DNA of 64,000 nt, taken from the NCBI GenBank assembly GCA_030068075.1, contig CM057841.1:49579030-49643029 (forward strand). The letters run 5' to 3'. Origin of the DNA: Paguma larvata. Lineage: Eukaryota > Chordata > Mammalia > Carnivora > Viverridae. Below the pieces are notes generated by a model. That model saw nothing but the letters and a program-made list of their open reading frames with translations, ran no database searches and was not told the DNA's origin. The number at the start of each line of letters is the position of its first letter. Within the stretch, counting starts at the first letter, position 1. Both the position numbers and the translations under genes were made by a program. Shown here piece by piece: positions 12,547 through 24,250 of the stretch.

Positions 12547-12895
12547 TCATATGGATTCGAGTTACTGTCTACTGTCCTTTCATTTCAGTCTGAAGAACTC
12601 CTTTAGTATTTCTTACAGGACATATCTGTCAGCAGTGAACTCTTCTAGTTTTGTTTATCAGGGAATATCTTTCATTTTAAAACTCTGCCTAACCTTTGCT
12701 GCTTGTTGGTGCATAGCCTCCAGGTTAAACAGAAGTGAATACATAGGATATTCTCAGGTCTTTTCTGAGCATGTACACAGACCCGAACATGCACATAGCT
12801 CTATGTATGTGCTTTCTAGATTGCTAGGAATATGTTACAGGTTTTCAACCTCCTCTGTGGACATCTCATTCCTCAGCTTTTTCTTTTAAACTTAA
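12547..12895 (-). mobile_element. Old L1 ORF1/ORF2-junction remnant (minus)
   Basis: CTGAAGAACTCCTTTAGTAT, TTCTTACAGGACATATCTGT and GTTTATCAGGGAATATCTTT match the minus-strand wording of the L1 ORF1 3' region (compare 49555-49630 in the long L1 here). The right part is too diverged to place. Confidence 0.5.
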
Positions 12896-13352
12896 TGATT
12901 AGCCTGTTTATGTGAACCGTTACCCATTACCTGAGGTGTGTACGATGTTACACAATTGCCTCTAATTGTTTTCTGACAAATCTCTCCACTCCTAATACCT
13001 TCTTCCAAAAAGTGCATTTGCACTGAGTGAACTTTGAGTCAGTGCTTATAGACTGAATGTCTGTGTCCCCCACCTCTCCCTAATTCATATGTTGCAATCT
13101 AATCCCCAATGTGATGGTTTTTGGAGGTGGGGAGATGATAAGGATATGGGGGAGGATCCCTCATGAATAGTATTAGTGCCCTTATTAAAGAGCTCCCTTA
13201 CTCTTTCTACTGTGTAGAAGAAGGCCATCTGTTAACCAGGAGGCGGGCTCTCACCAGACACTGAGTCTCTTGGTGCTTTGATTTTGGGCTTCCCATCCTC
13301 TAGAACTCTTTGAAATAAATGTTTGTTGTTTAAGCCACCCAGTATGGCATTC

Positions 13353-13747
13353 CTTTTTTTTTTCGAGAGAGAGAAGTGGGGGGAGGGGCAGAGGGAGACG
13401 GAGAGAGAGGCTCTTAAGCAGGTTCCACTCCCAGCTCGGAGTCCAAGTCTAGATCTCAGGACTGAGCTGAAGTCAAGAATCAGATGCTTAGGCACCTGGG
13501 TGGCTCAGTCAGTTAAACGTCCGACTTTGGCTCAAGTCATGATCTCATGGTTCGTGAATTCGAGCCCCACGTCAGACGCTGTGTTGCCAACTCAGAGCCT
13601 GAAGCCCACTTAGGATTCTGTGTCTCCCCCTCTCTCTCTCTGCCCTATTCCTGCTCGTGCTCTGTCTCTGTCTCTCGAAAATAAATAAACATTAAAAATT
13701 AAAAGAAAAAGTCAGATGCTTAATAGACTGAGCTACCCAGGCACCCC
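13353..13747 (-). mobile_element. CAN-SINE (minus), split by another SINE
   Basis: Halves 13353-13490 and 13712-13747. It sits inside the LTR with a decayed duplication (AGTATGGCATT near 13341, AGTGTCATTTT near 13748). The end reads GACTGAGCTACCCAGGCACC. Confidence 0.9.
13491..13711 (+). mobile_element. CAN-SINE (plus) inside the minus SINE
   Basis: Full copy starting GGCACCTGGGTGGCTCAGTC and ending in AATAAATAAACATTAAAAAT. Target duplication TCAGATGCTTA at 13480-13490 and 13712-13722. It is the youngest of the three layers by nesting order. Confidence 0.95.
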
Positions 13748-13786
13748 AGTGTCATTTTTGTTAAAGCAGCTGAATGGAATAAGACA

Positions 13787-14128
13787 GTTAAGATAAAGAC
13801 CAGCTTTGCAAGTGGAATATTCCAGGGAACTACCAAACTGGCTAAATAATGAAAATTTTCTTGAATAGGGCTTTAAAAGAGTTCTAAACCTGTTTTTCTT
13901 CCTCCATTGGATGCCAAACTGTTGATTTTCATGTGATGGTGAATCTGTTGTTTTCAAGGCTATCACTGAACTGGCTTGAGGGTGAATGGGAATAGTGGGA
14001 ATAGGGCAAGTTAAAAAACGCCACGAAACTGTTCTTCCTAGGATTTAGCAATTTTTCTTGAATTAAATAGTCTCCAGGTTGCCACAAATCATCAGTTAAT
14101 ACAGAGTTCTGAAATGTTGATTCTGACC

Positions 14129-14131
<3 letters not shown>
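13787..14131. other. Unique sequence, nothing recognised
   Basis: No repeat or gene signature seen. Confidence 0.4.

Positions 14132-14168
<37 letters not shown>
14132..14168. repeat. (CA)n microsatellite
   Basis: About 18 uninterrupted CA units. Likely length-polymorphic. Confidence 0.97.
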
Positions 14169-14171
<3 letters not shown>

Positions 14172-14221
14172 GTTTTCTCATGCCTTTTATGGAAGGTTTT
14201 GGAGGTTTTTAATTTGTCATT

Positions 14222-14431
14222 AAAAAAATTAATGTTTATTTTAGAGACAGAGACAAAGAATGAATGGGGGAGGGGCAGAGAGAGAGAGAGACCCATACAA
14301 AGAAGAGGAAGCAGGCTCAAGGCTCTGAGCTGTCAGCACAAAGCCCAGTGCGGGGCTCGAACTCATAAACGATCAGATCATGACCTGAGCCAAAGTCAGA
14401 TGCTCAACCGACTGAGCCACCCAGGTGACCC
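14222..14431 (-). mobile_element. CAN-SINE (minus)
   Basis: T/A-rich tail, GA-rich block, GAGCTGTCAGCACAAAGCCC, GATCATGACCTGAGCC and ACTGAGCCACCCAGG. Nearly full length. Confidence 0.95.
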
Positions 14432-14737
14432 TTTACTTTCTCATTTTTATTAATATCACCTATTGAGTTCCTCTTTGATTCTTATTTTGATCACAGTGAG
14501 ATAGATATATTAACAATACCAAAACTGTACTACTTAGAGGCTGGTAAAAGGTATTGTGCCCATTTTTTATTCTTTAGTACATGCACAGTCCCCACAACTT
14601 CTGTACTGAGTACATGCCCATGATAGCTTTATACTATATTAATGGTGGCTGTTGTTATTAAAAACAAGCAACAAACAAATTAATAAATAATAACCACCAA
14701 ATTAAAAATCAAGTGCGGCTAGTCTGTTGACTTTTTA

Positions 14738-14970
14738 TTTTTTTATTTTTAATTTTTTAATTTTTTTTTTTACATTTATTTATTATTGACAGAGACAGAA
14801 CATGAGCTTGGGAGGAGCAGAGAGAGGGGAGAGACACAGAATCCAAAGCAGGCTCCAGGCTCTGTGCATGACAGCATGACAGCCGACATGGGGCTCAAAT
14901 TCACAAACCGCGAGATCATGACCTGAGCTGAAGGTCGGACGCCTAACCGACTGAGCCACCCAGGCGCCCC
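14738..14970 (-). mobile_element. CAN-SINE (minus) with perfect target duplication
   Basis: Long T-rich tail then a complete body ending GAGCCACCCAGGCGCCCC. TCTGTTGACTTTTTA is repeated exactly at 14723-14737 and 14971-14985, which marks a relatively recent insertion. Confidence 0.96.
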
Positions 14971-14985
14971 TCTGTTGACTTTTTA

Positions 14986-15110
14986 AAATGGAATTACATA
15001 GTAGGTGACATAGTAAATAAAGCATTGATGTCAACATCAGGCATCCCTGAGTGGGAATCTCAGGTCTGCAGATGATTTATTTGCCTGATTCTGTGTTTCC
15101 TAATCTGTAG
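14986..15110 (+). mobile_element. Possible MIR remnant
   Basis: GGAATCTCAGGTCTGCAG followed by TGTGTTTCCTAATCTGTAG resembles the MIR core. Low certainty. Confidence 0.3.
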
Positions 15111-17514
15111 CGATACCAAAGCCCCACCGGATTACTCTGAATATTAGCTTCAGCATAAATCTGTGTGTGTCATATAACAGGGATTCAGTCCAAAGCAGCT
15201 ATCATCAGTAGAAACGCTACTAAACAGTAATAACTATTGTTATTTTGTCATTTATATACTGTGCCTCACAGGGCATATTTAGCATCCTCTCCCAAACTGA
15301 GTTAACAAAACTCGGAGATACTTAGAAGTTTTGTCCTTCAAAATGTGTGTAACATTATGAGATTTCTGGGAGTTCATGTTTGGGAGTGATAATGAAATGG
15401 AAAGCACATATTTCATGAATTCAGTATTCTCGAATTTAAGCACGCGAGTGTGGGGTGGATAGGGAGGGTAAGCGTGACTTGTACGTGATATTGTGAATGA
15501 GTCCATGCATCCCAGCATACAGGAGATGGATGGTGGAGGCTGGGACTTTAAATTGGTTAAGCCAAGCCATAAAGAAGAAAAGGCAGAGATAGGATAGGTG
15601 AATTGAGAACAAGGAAGAGAGAGAGAGAAGGCTGAGAGTAGAGCACTGTCATATAAACAGTAGGAGGACAGAAGAGTGGATAAACTAAGAAAATAAAGTT
15701 TGATGAGTCATTAAGAAAACAAGAAGCAAAGTAGGGAGACATCAAGATTCCTGGTGGAAAGGAGGAAGTAGAATCATTGTATCTTTGGCTTTAGTGTTGA
15801 AAGGACTCTTACCTCTCCGCCCAATTTAAATTGAACTTTTCTTTTCCCTTTAGAGATGGTAGAGTAACCATAACAAACTGATGGTAAACATATGGTGTGT
15901 GTTAATGTGATCATTTGCCTCCTCATTATGAATTTAGTATGACCATTAACATCTAACTGCCTAATTTCCCAATAACCACTGAAAAATTAGAGCTGCATCA
16001 TTGCCACCTACTACTCACCATAATAATTTTGTCATTTCTAAAAGCATTTAATCCTTGTAAAATGATGTACATCATTTGCCTTTTGTATTTTGACTTTTGG
16101 CGTGTATTGACATGATTTATTTGTGGTTTATATATCGGTAGAAAATAAAAATTACACAGTTAATCTTTTATAGAAAAGTAAATTATGGTTATATTTACCA
16201 ATTTTTAGGGTTTTTTCCCTTTATGTGATCAATGTTTATTTGCTCTTTGTATATCTAGGTCTATATCAAAGCTTTAAAAAAATGATCTGTATATATAGAT
16301 GGTAAAATACCCACATCTTTCCATGCTTTGTTTAAATTACTTCCATACATCTCCAAGAACATATACTTTCTTTGTGCATTGGTATAATTCATTATTTAAT
16401 GGCGAAAGACGCCTATGATGCTGAAGACTTTTGTGCTTCTGGTTATAGGAGGAAGTGTGATCTTTGGTGATTTTCACATTAGAAGTGTGCACGTGTTTAC
16501 ACTCGCATGCTTACATGCAAGATCATCTATTGGTTCTCTCTCGCCCTCCCCCCCCACACACACTCAAAGTGCATAAACTCACCAACACCCATGCTCAATT
16601 GCACACAGTCACATACAATATTCACACACTCTCATGTGTAGGTATAGATAGTTATTTAAAATGCAGTCTGAAAATTTTCTATTTGATTTGGAAAACGGAG
16701 AACTCTCGTTGTTGCAGTGTATTATTCTCACTAATATTAAGGGGTAACCCTCTGAGATTTAGCGGCCTTTCATCCTGGATGTGAATAAACAGAACTATTT
16801 ATGCATTTAATTTTGAAATCTACTAAATGCTTCTATTAAATACCAACACTTAATTTTTCTCTTTAGGTCTTTGATTAGTCTTAAAAGCATTTGGGGCAGA
16901 AATGTACATATAAAGTTACAGTTTTAATCTTTCTCTTAAAGACGTGGTCATTTACAAATTTCCAAAAAAGTGGGTTAATAATCATCAATTATATATATCT
17001 CCCTTTAGAATTATAGCTAAATGCACAGTGATTCTACCTGATGCCTTTCTTTCTACTGGTTCTTCTTGTATAGTAGGTTTTTATTTCGTCAACCTTGACC
17101 CCGCATCCAACCTAAACAAGTATATTGCATGTTCCAATCATATCCAGCTCAGGACAGCTGAGCAGAGCCGTATAGATTATCAACTGGACAACTGTATGCA
17201 GGGACTGTGCCTGTATAACCTTGTGTAATGCTTCCATCTTCATTTCCAGTAGACCAGGCCACAAATGGGTGGAAGTAACATCCACTCTACCTTGATCTCT
17301 TTGTTAAGAAGGAAGGGTCTGAATAGGGCCAGCAAACCATAATGAAGAGTGCTGTAATATTTTACCATATTTTGCATCCAGGTAGCGGAAACTTGGGCTG
17401 AAGGAAATAGACACGAAACATGTACCTATTCTGCAAATTTTGATTTGGGAATTTGGAAACTTGAACTTCAAGGAACCCTAAATCAAATTTGTCAGTCAGC
17501 CTTTCCCTGAATAT
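15111..17514. other. Long AT-rich stretch without recognised repeats
   Basis: About 2.4 kb. There is a GA-rich patch near 15615-15640 and a C-run with CACACA near 16548-16563. No gene or mobile element recognised. Open frames up to 106 codons (16464-16784) lack any family signature. Confidence 0.4.
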
Positions 17515-17640
17515 CGTTTAGAGATAAGAATATCGAAGTCCCAAGAAGGAAAACAACTTTCGTCCTAAGATCACGAAAATAGTTTATGTCAAGGCCAAGA
17601 CTATAATTAAAAGTCTTCTAGATCCTAGTCCACAATGTCT
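17515..17640 (-). mobile_element. MIR remnant (minus)
   Basis: TTTAGAGATAAGAATATCGA, AGAAGGAAAACAACTTTCG, CTAAGATCACG and ACTATAATTAAAAGTCTTCT follow the reverse MIR order (count of bases, then AAGGTCACACAG-like, then the acquired-slot region). Confidence 0.5.
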
Positions 17641-17880
17641 TCCTTCACTCCTTAAGGATTTCTCATCACCCATTACCTGGATGATTTACCTATTGTTTCT
17701 CTTTCACCAAGTTGTGAGTGCCTAAATATTAGGGTGAATTCTATCATGCACATTCTGCAGAACCTGTAGTTTCCTTTCCTTCAAATTTTTAAAATCACTT
17801 TATTAGCTTGTGACTGATGGTGAGTTTTCAATACCCAGATCTGAAGGAATATATATCAGATTTCTATTATTATTATTATT

Positions 17881-17986
17881 TAAAGATTTTATTTATAAGT
17901 AGTCTCCGCACCAAATGTAGGGCTCAAACTCACAACTCTGAGATCAAGAGTTATATGCTCTGCTGACTGAGGCAGCCAGGTGCCCC
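17881..17986 (-). mobile_element. Short older-class CAN-SINE (minus)
   Basis: TTAAAGATTTTATTTATAAG tail then TAGGGCTCAAACTCACAACT and GCCAGGTGCCCC. Near-identical duplication CAGATTTCTATTATT (17858-17872) and CAGATTTCTGTTATT (17986-18000). Confidence 0.9.
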
Positions 17987-18077
17987 AGATTTCTGTTATT
18001 TTTAATTACTAATGATTCAGTGATGTTGGAAATTGCCTTGGAAATTGTCTCCAGAAGCTCTTCTGTTATCCTGTTTT

Positions 18078-18298
18078 TTTTTTTTAATTTTTTTTAATGT
18101 TTATTTATTTTTGAGAGACATAGAGACAGAGCGTGTGCAGGGGAAGGGCAGAGAGAGAGGGAGACACAGAATCTGAAGCAGGGTCCAGGCTCTGAGCTGT
18201 CAGCACAGAGCCCGACTCGGGGCTCGAACTCACAGATCGTGAGATCATGACCTGAGCCGAAGTCAGACGCCCAACTGACTGAGCCACCCAGGAGCCCC
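18078..18298 (-). mobile_element. CAN-SINE (minus)
   Basis: Complete body with GAGCTGTCAGCACAGAGCCC and GATCATGACCTGAGCCGAAG. Flanked by TGTTATCCTGTTTT (near 18064) and TGTTACCTGTTTT (18299). Confidence 0.95.
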
Positions 18299-19309
18299 TG
18301 TTACCTGTTTTATATTGTGAAAAGTAAACATGGAAAGGACTCTTCCAGTTTCAGTATGCAGATGCTAATATTGACCCCAAGTAATTGTGAACTAAGAAGC
18401 TGGTTCACGTTGTATATTTAATTTTCTCCAGACTTTTTAGAAGGGATTATGTGTTCAGTATTTTTTATAATTGGCATGAGCTTGATAAGTAGCTGTGTTG
18501 GCTTATGCTGGTTAGAGACTTTCAGGCAAAAGGATTATTTGAGCAGTTGGTAACATCCACGGAAGGATGTCGTCAACCTTGTTAACTGCCTGGAGTTTTC
18601 ACCCAATTTAGTTGTAGAGCAATGAAGTAGCCTTGATTTGGTCTGTTGTTCGGCTTGCAGATTCTTTGTTTACAGGTATAGATGATGTCTGGTGGTTTGG
18701 AAGGTTTTTATGAAAATTTGTGTAATGTGAAGTAGACAATTAATACTCATTATTCAGAATAGGAGTTCTGGTTTTAATTGTACAGGTAGCTGTTTTATAC
18801 CTTTTTTAATTTTTCCTTCTATTTTTGCCTGGTACATTGTAGGATGTGGGAGGGAAGTAGAAAAATTCCTGAGTTCAAACACAATTTCTAGGGAGTCGCT
18901 TCTTTTCTTGTGAATTTACTGTTAATCCTTAGCCATAATCTCTTCAATTGAATATCCAGTGCCATTCTCCTAGCTGAAAACTGCCAAAAATCCTTTCAAA
19001 GTGATTAAAAACCTGGTGATAAAAAATTTTCCAGTAACGCTCTCACTTTATGACTGTTTCCTTGGATGATTTCCTAAAGATGAAGAAGCAATAATAATGT
19101 GTGGACATTTAATATTAAGTATTTAGAGACTTTAATAATTTGAGATTAATATTTATAAAACTTTTATGGGTAACAGTAACATTTAATGAAACTATCTCAT
19201 TACATTAGTATTATTAGATTGACTGATATAATAGTAAAATATAAATTATGCATTTTTCTCATTGATCCTTGACAAGTTTTTATATGGAAACATGACTGAT
19301 GGGATGGAT
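18299..19309. other. AT-rich unique sequence
   Basis: About 1 kb with no recognised repeat or gene. Confidence 0.4.
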
Positions 19310-19530
19310 ATTTGTAGGCTTTGGAATTGTTCCAATATAAGATTTAATAGAGGTTTTGGGACTTATTAGCAGTGAGAGCTTCAGAAAATTAATTGTACTC
19401 TGAAGCTCTTCCTTACTTAGTAAATGACAATGGTAATTTCTGACTTGCCTGATTTTTTAAAGTATTAATAATACATTGTATAAGTGCCTAGCATAATAGT
19501 TTGAGTGTAGTGATGATAATAGTGAAAAGT
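19310..19530 (+). mobile_element. Diverged MIR (plus)
   Basis: GGCTTTGGAATTGTTCC, AATTGTACTCTGAAGCTCTT, AATGACAATGGTAATTTCTG and AAGTGCCTAGCATAATAGTT keep the MIR order and spacing. Confidence 0.5.
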
Positions 19531-21319
19531 AATAGTAACAAAAGGTAATCACTATAAGAAATAGGCTAAATATAATAAGCAGCTAATACTGACCTTTAAA
19601 AATTTATTCTGTTTCCAAAATATCCAAGTATTTTATTTACCATCTTTTAGTAAAAACCAAGGTGTTTAAGTAAGAGTTGCTTTATATTCTAGGAATTAAG
19701 ATGAGACAAGAGATGAAATTCAATTCAAACAAAAGGCCTAATGAGTGTTTCTTGAAACCTTTGTAACAATTGCACAGTTAATAAGGTGGCTTAATTTCAT
19801 TGCTGGAGGCGCCGATGCATATTTCATTCATTTTAAGTGTTTCCTTTTTCAGAGCCAGAATGAAAATATAATAATTGCATAGTCCATGATTAGCCAGCTG
19901 CTTAGCAATTCTTTGTCCTGTTGAGTATTTTCTGCTGGATCTTTTTGCCAGCAATGGATATCAAGTAGACAATATTAGTTGAGCACAGACAATATATTTT
20001 TGTTTTGACATAATTGCTGCCTCTTTAATGGAATATTAGGGCTACTGGCAGTGTTTCACTACCTGTGTATTTACGAAAAACTGAAGATGCCAAAAGGCAT
20101 ATCCACAATACACAGAGTTAACCCTTTTCATGAAGATGTAGCCGGTTTCACCAAATTGATTTTGTAACTCTCTCCCTCTCATGCTTTAAGCCTGAAGCTT
20201 TTGTTTAGGGAGGATCAATGGACACTTATCAGAAATCTCTGCCTCTGTGCCAAGTTCTTTACCCACACAGTGAGTGCCTGTAAATAGAGCGTCAGTCACA
20301 TGGGCTCACATCCACCTTCTCCTGCCCCACTGCCAAAAGAGCAACAGCATCTATCAGGAAGAGGAATGTTCTAGAAAGAGATTAGGTGTGTATTTAACAG
20401 TACAGTCCAGGGTTGACAGTCATTACAGCCAGTGAAGAGCATCATAGGCATCCAGGGAGCATGGTTACTCTTTCTCAGGAGTTTCTGGCTAGAAGATGGC
20501 CCTGGACATCGTGCTTGTCACAGAGAGAAGGCAAACTTTTAAGCTAGGTGGTTGGGGATGAAGGATTATATTAGTTTGGTTTCCTACTTTTTCATTCTTG
20601 ACAGGTTAGTCTTTCTTGATCATTGAGAGATTAGCTAAACTACTCCGTGATACTGCTGCTTCAGCATCCATTTCGTGTGGCTAGATGGCTTGCAGGGGCC
20701 TTGAACTGACTCGTTCAAGTCAATGAGCACATGCCCTAGATACCAGCCTGCAGCATCACGAATAAATTTAAGTTCCTGATATGACTCCCTGAATGCACTT
20801 GTGGTAAACCTTCTCTTCCACCTCCCAGGGCCCTGAGAAGCTTATCAAAACCCTGCTCTTTTTGGTTTGAATTGACCAAACCGGCCTAAGCCCAGGAACC
20901 CCAGAGCACTGCAATACAGAGTCATGACAGATTTTCCTCAACATCGATTTAATCATCATTTCTTCTGTTGAGTGTCAAGTGAAGTTTTGACTTGTGTTTT
21001 GGCATCATGCTATGTGAAGAACATGTATATGTAACGCTGGCATCATGTTTAGTGAGCTGAGATATTCACAACATTGAGCACACACTAAAGAAACAGCAGA
21101 TTCTGTGGCTGGGGTCACACTCCCATGTGGCACGTACTCGTTGAGAGGAACGGAGAGTGGATTGTCAGCACTTGATCCTTGTTGTCTTCTTTTCTCTAAA
21201 CAACTCACTTGAATCTGCATAAGCCAAACATGACAAATGACAACATCCCATGGTTCTTTTGTACAGCTCAAGCGTTACTCTGAACACTTCCCATGGCTGT
21301 CCATGGCATTTTGTGCCAG
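19531..21319. other. Repeat-poor block with possible conserved elements
   Basis: No recognised transposon for about 1.8 kb. 19700-20060 is rich in short homeodomain/POU/SOX-like words (see findings). Coding not supported. Confidence 0.4.
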
Positions 21320-21440
21320 TAGTGATAATGCCCACCATTTATTGAGTATTGACTAAGTATGTGAGGTATAATGCCAGTTGTCTTATATTGTAGTCTCATT
21401 GAATCTATACAACAACTTTGAGTTCTGCACTCTTAGTCAC
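21320..21440 (+). mobile_element. MIR/L2-like remnant
   Basis: CCACCATTTATTGAGTATTG, AGTATGTGAGGTATAATGCC and TCTCATTGAATCTATACAAC match the ancient core ending in an AATCCTCACAACAAC-like segment. Confidence 0.65.
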
Positions 21441-21900
21441 ATTTCATATAAATGTATGTAAATATAAAAATATATAAAATATATAAAGATATATGTATTT
21501 ATATTTAAAGAATATTATAATCAAAACAATAAGCAAGCAACATTACTTGCCTACTCCTCTGTGCATACACGTGTGTTTGTGTATGTGTCTTACATGCCAA
21601 CTGGCTTACAGAATATAGCTTTTTAAAGAGATGAAAGTTGAAAAGGTAATAAAAATGGTTTTTACTAAAAATGGTTTATATTTTATTTACGGTGAAATGC
21701 CTGAAGATTAGAGAGTTGACACAATTTCTAAGTCATTTAGCTGGCTCAACGTAGTATTCTTTGTTTCTCATTTGTTTCTATTACGTATTTTCTAGTTTTA
21801 CACTTCCTCAGGAGCTGGGACTTGGGATAATATTGCAAATCACAGGCATTGTTATGCTATGTGCATTCTTCATGTAGCTGCTAGAATTCTGAGTGATATA
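21441..21900. other. AT-rich stretch, nothing recognised
   Basis: AAATATAAAAATATATAAAA-type low-complexity sequence near 21455-21500. The rest is unassigned. Confidence 0.4.
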
Positions 21901-22082
21901 TTTAATTTTTTTAAATATATAGTTATTTAGACAGACAGACAGAGAGCATGTGTGTGAGCTGGGGAGAGGAGGGGGAGAATCACAAGCAGGCTCTGTGGGG
22001 CTCGAACTCACAAACCATGAGATCATGACCTGAGCTGAAATTAAGAGTCAGATATCTAATCGAATGAGCCACCCAGGCACCC
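21901..22082 (-). mobile_element. CAN-SINE (minus), internally deleted
   Basis: GACAGACAGACAG in place of the usual GA block, AAGCAGGCTCTGTGGGGCTC (mid-section missing), GATCATGACCTGAGCTG and GAGCCACCCAGGCACCC. The CTGTCAGC segment is deleted. Confidence 0.9.
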
Positions 22083-22120
22083 TCTGAGCTGTATTTTATG
22101 CTATGTTATGTTATTTTATG

Positions 22121-23140
22121 TTACTTTATTTTTAATTTACATCCCATTTAGTTAGTATATAGTGCTATAATGGTTTCAGGAGTAGATTCCAGTGCTTTGT
22201 CACCTATATATAACATCCAGTGCTCATCCCAAAAAGTGTCTACCTTAATGCCATTTACCTCTTTAACCCACCCCCCCATCCACAACTCCTCCAGCAACTC
22301 TGTTTGTTCACTGCATGTAAGAGTCTCTTAACTTTTGTCTCCCTCGCTGTTTTGATACTATTTTTGCTTCCCTTTCCTTATGTTCATGTGTTTTGTATCT
22401 TAGATTCTACATATGAGTGAAAAAGCAAGATATTTGTCTTTCTCTGACTTATTTCACTTAGCATAATACCCTCTAGTTCCAGCCACATTGTTGGAAATGG
22501 CAAGATTTCATTCTTTTGATTGTCGAGTAATACTCCATTGTACATATATACCACATCTTATTTATACCACATCTTCTTTATCCATTCATCTGTCAATGGA
22601 CATTTGAGCTCTTTCCATACTTTGGCTATTGTCGATAGCGTTGCTATAAACATTGGGGTGCTTGTGTCCCTTCGAAACAGCACACCTATATTCCTTGAAT
22701 AAATACCTGTTAGGGCACTATTAGTGCCTTTGCTGGGTCATAGGATAGTTGTATTTTTAACTTTTTGAGGAACCTTCATACTGTTCTCCAAAGTGGCTGT
22801 GCCAATTTGCATTCCCACCAGCAGTGCAAAAGAGTTCCTCTTTGCATCCTCACCAACATCTGTTGTTGCTGACCTGTTAATTTTAGCCATTCTGACAGGT
22901 GTGACGTGGTATCTCATTGTGGTTTTAATTTGTATTTTCCTGATGATGAGTTATATTGAGTATTTTTTTGTGAGTCTGTTACCCATCTGGATGTCTTCTT
23001 TGGAAGTGTCTATTCATGTCTTTTGTCCATATCTTCACTGGATTATTTGCTTTTTTGGGTTGAGTTTGATAAGTTCTTTATAGATTTTGAATGTTAGCCC
23101 TTTATTTGATCTGTTATTTGCAAATATCTTCTCTGACCTC
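22121..23140 (-). mobile_element. 5'-truncated carnivore L1 (minus)
   Basis: The L1 3' UTR begins near 22121 (TTTAATTTACATCCCATTTA), followed by the C-rich tract near 22260-22290 and the ORF2 C-terminal region (ATTTCACTTAGCATAATACC, TTTGCTGGGTCATAGGATAG, TTTGCATTCCCACCAGCAGT). It stops near 23140 within the RNase-H-like/C-terminal part of ORF2. A short internal duplication of the TACCACATCTT word occurs near 22550-22575. Many frame breaks, so inactive. Confidence 0.9.
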
Positions 23141-23528
23141 TATTTTAAAAGTAGATGGTATTTACTTGTATTCTTTGGACCTTCATATAGAAAATATCTT
23201 GAAAATCTACTCATTTTCTGGTAAAATACAATTTCCCTATGCACAAAGGGTTCATTTCTCTATTGGGGTTAACGTGAGCCACTCTTGATACAATTTTAAG
23301 ATGTTTCCATCAACAAAGACCTAAATATTATGCTATTTGGATGGGCGGAGTAATGCTGTGTTACCAATTTTCAGAGGTTTAAATGGGAATTTATCTCATT
23401 TCCATTTATTGTGATCACTTAGCCTGCTTAATTTCCAAACCTCTGCATAATTCTATTTTAATATTTCTTTTGTTTAATATGTATATGATTATCTTTGTTT
23501 TATTCATTTATAATAATTTTTAAGATTT
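23141..23528. other. AT-rich spacer between two L1s
   Basis: No family recognised. Confidence 0.4.
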
Positions 23529-23543
23529 AGGGCATATATTTTT

Positions 23544-24106
23544 TTATTTTATCCCAACAAGTGCCCTCCTCAATGCCCATCCCCCACTTTCCCCTCTCCC
23601 TTACCCCATGTCAACCCTCAGTTCTTAGTATTTAAGAGTCTCTTATGGTTTGCTTCCCTCCCTCTCTGTGACTTTTTCCCCCCCTTCCCCTCCCTCATGG
23701 TCTTCTATTAAGTTTCTCAGAATCCCACCTATGCATGAAAACATATGGTATCTGTCTTTCTCTGCCTGACTTATTTAACTTAGCATAATACCCTCCAGTT
23801 CCATCCACGTTGTTACAAATGGCCAGATTTCATTCTTTCTCATTGCCAAGTAGTATTCCATTGTATATATAAACCAAATCTTTTTTTTTGTTTTTTGTTT
23901 TTTGTTTTTTTTAATTTTATAATAGTTTCTTTTCAAATTGGTTTACATATAACACCCAGTGTTCATCCCAACATGTGCCCTTTTTAATGCCCATCACCCT
24001 CTCTCTAAACCATATCTTTATCCATTCATCAGTTGATGGACATTTAGGCTCTTTCTATATTTGGGTATTGTTGAAAGTGCTGTTGTAAACATTGGGGTAC
24101 ATGTGA
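23544..24106 (-). mobile_element. 5'-truncated L1 (minus), split by an L1 stub
   Basis: Left part 23544-23883 (3' UTR and ORF2 end) and right part 24007-24106. Flanked by AGGGCATATATTTTT (23529-23543) and AGGGCGTATATTTTT (24107-24121), one mismatch in 15, so both insertion ends are preserved. Confidence 0.9.
23884..24006 (-). mobile_element. L1 3'-end stub, about 123 bp (minus)
   Basis: T-rich tail then ATAGTTTCTTTTCAAATTGG, TTACATATAACACCCAGTGT and CCCATCACCC. It matches the 3' end of the long L1 at 45.4 kb, so it is from the same young subfamily. Flanked by AAACCAAATCTTT (23871) and AAACCATATCTTT (24007). Truncated at the edge of the C-rich (G-rich in sense) tract. Confidence 0.9.
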
Positions 24107-24150
24107 AGGGCGTATATTTTTAATTATTTTGTTGTTATTTGTTGTAATGT

Positions 24151-24203
24151 CAAAATATAATCATACATACATACAGCACATAGGTATGTATGATTATATT
24201 TTG
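24151..24203. repeat. Perfect 20-bp inverted repeat
   Basis: Left arm 24151-24170 starts CAAAATATAATC. Right arm 24184-24203 ends GATTATATTTTG. All 20 positions pair, with a 13-nt spacer. No transposon family recognised. Confidence 0.95.
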
Positions 24204-24250
24204 GCATATAACTTTATGCCTTTTTTTAATTGGTGTTTGTTGTAGCTTTA

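Larger units (their letters stand above)
13044..13786 (+). mobile_element. MaLR/MLT1-like LTR, split by nested SINEs
   Basis: Left part 13044-13352 runs from TTATAGACTGAATGTCTGTG through AATCCCCAATGTGATGG, ATTAGTGCCCTTATTAAAGA and TGAAATAAATGTTTGTTGTT (poly(A) signal AATAAA). Right part 13748-13786 resumes with TTTTTGTTAAAGCAGCTG and ends near AATAAGACA. The interruption is a SINE that itself holds another SINE. Same broad LTR class as at 1449. Confidence 0.75.

Noticed and set aside
16464..16784. 106-codon open frame as a host gene
   Set aside because: No family signature, no splice or promoter context, low-complexity CACACA content. Expected by chance in 64 kb.
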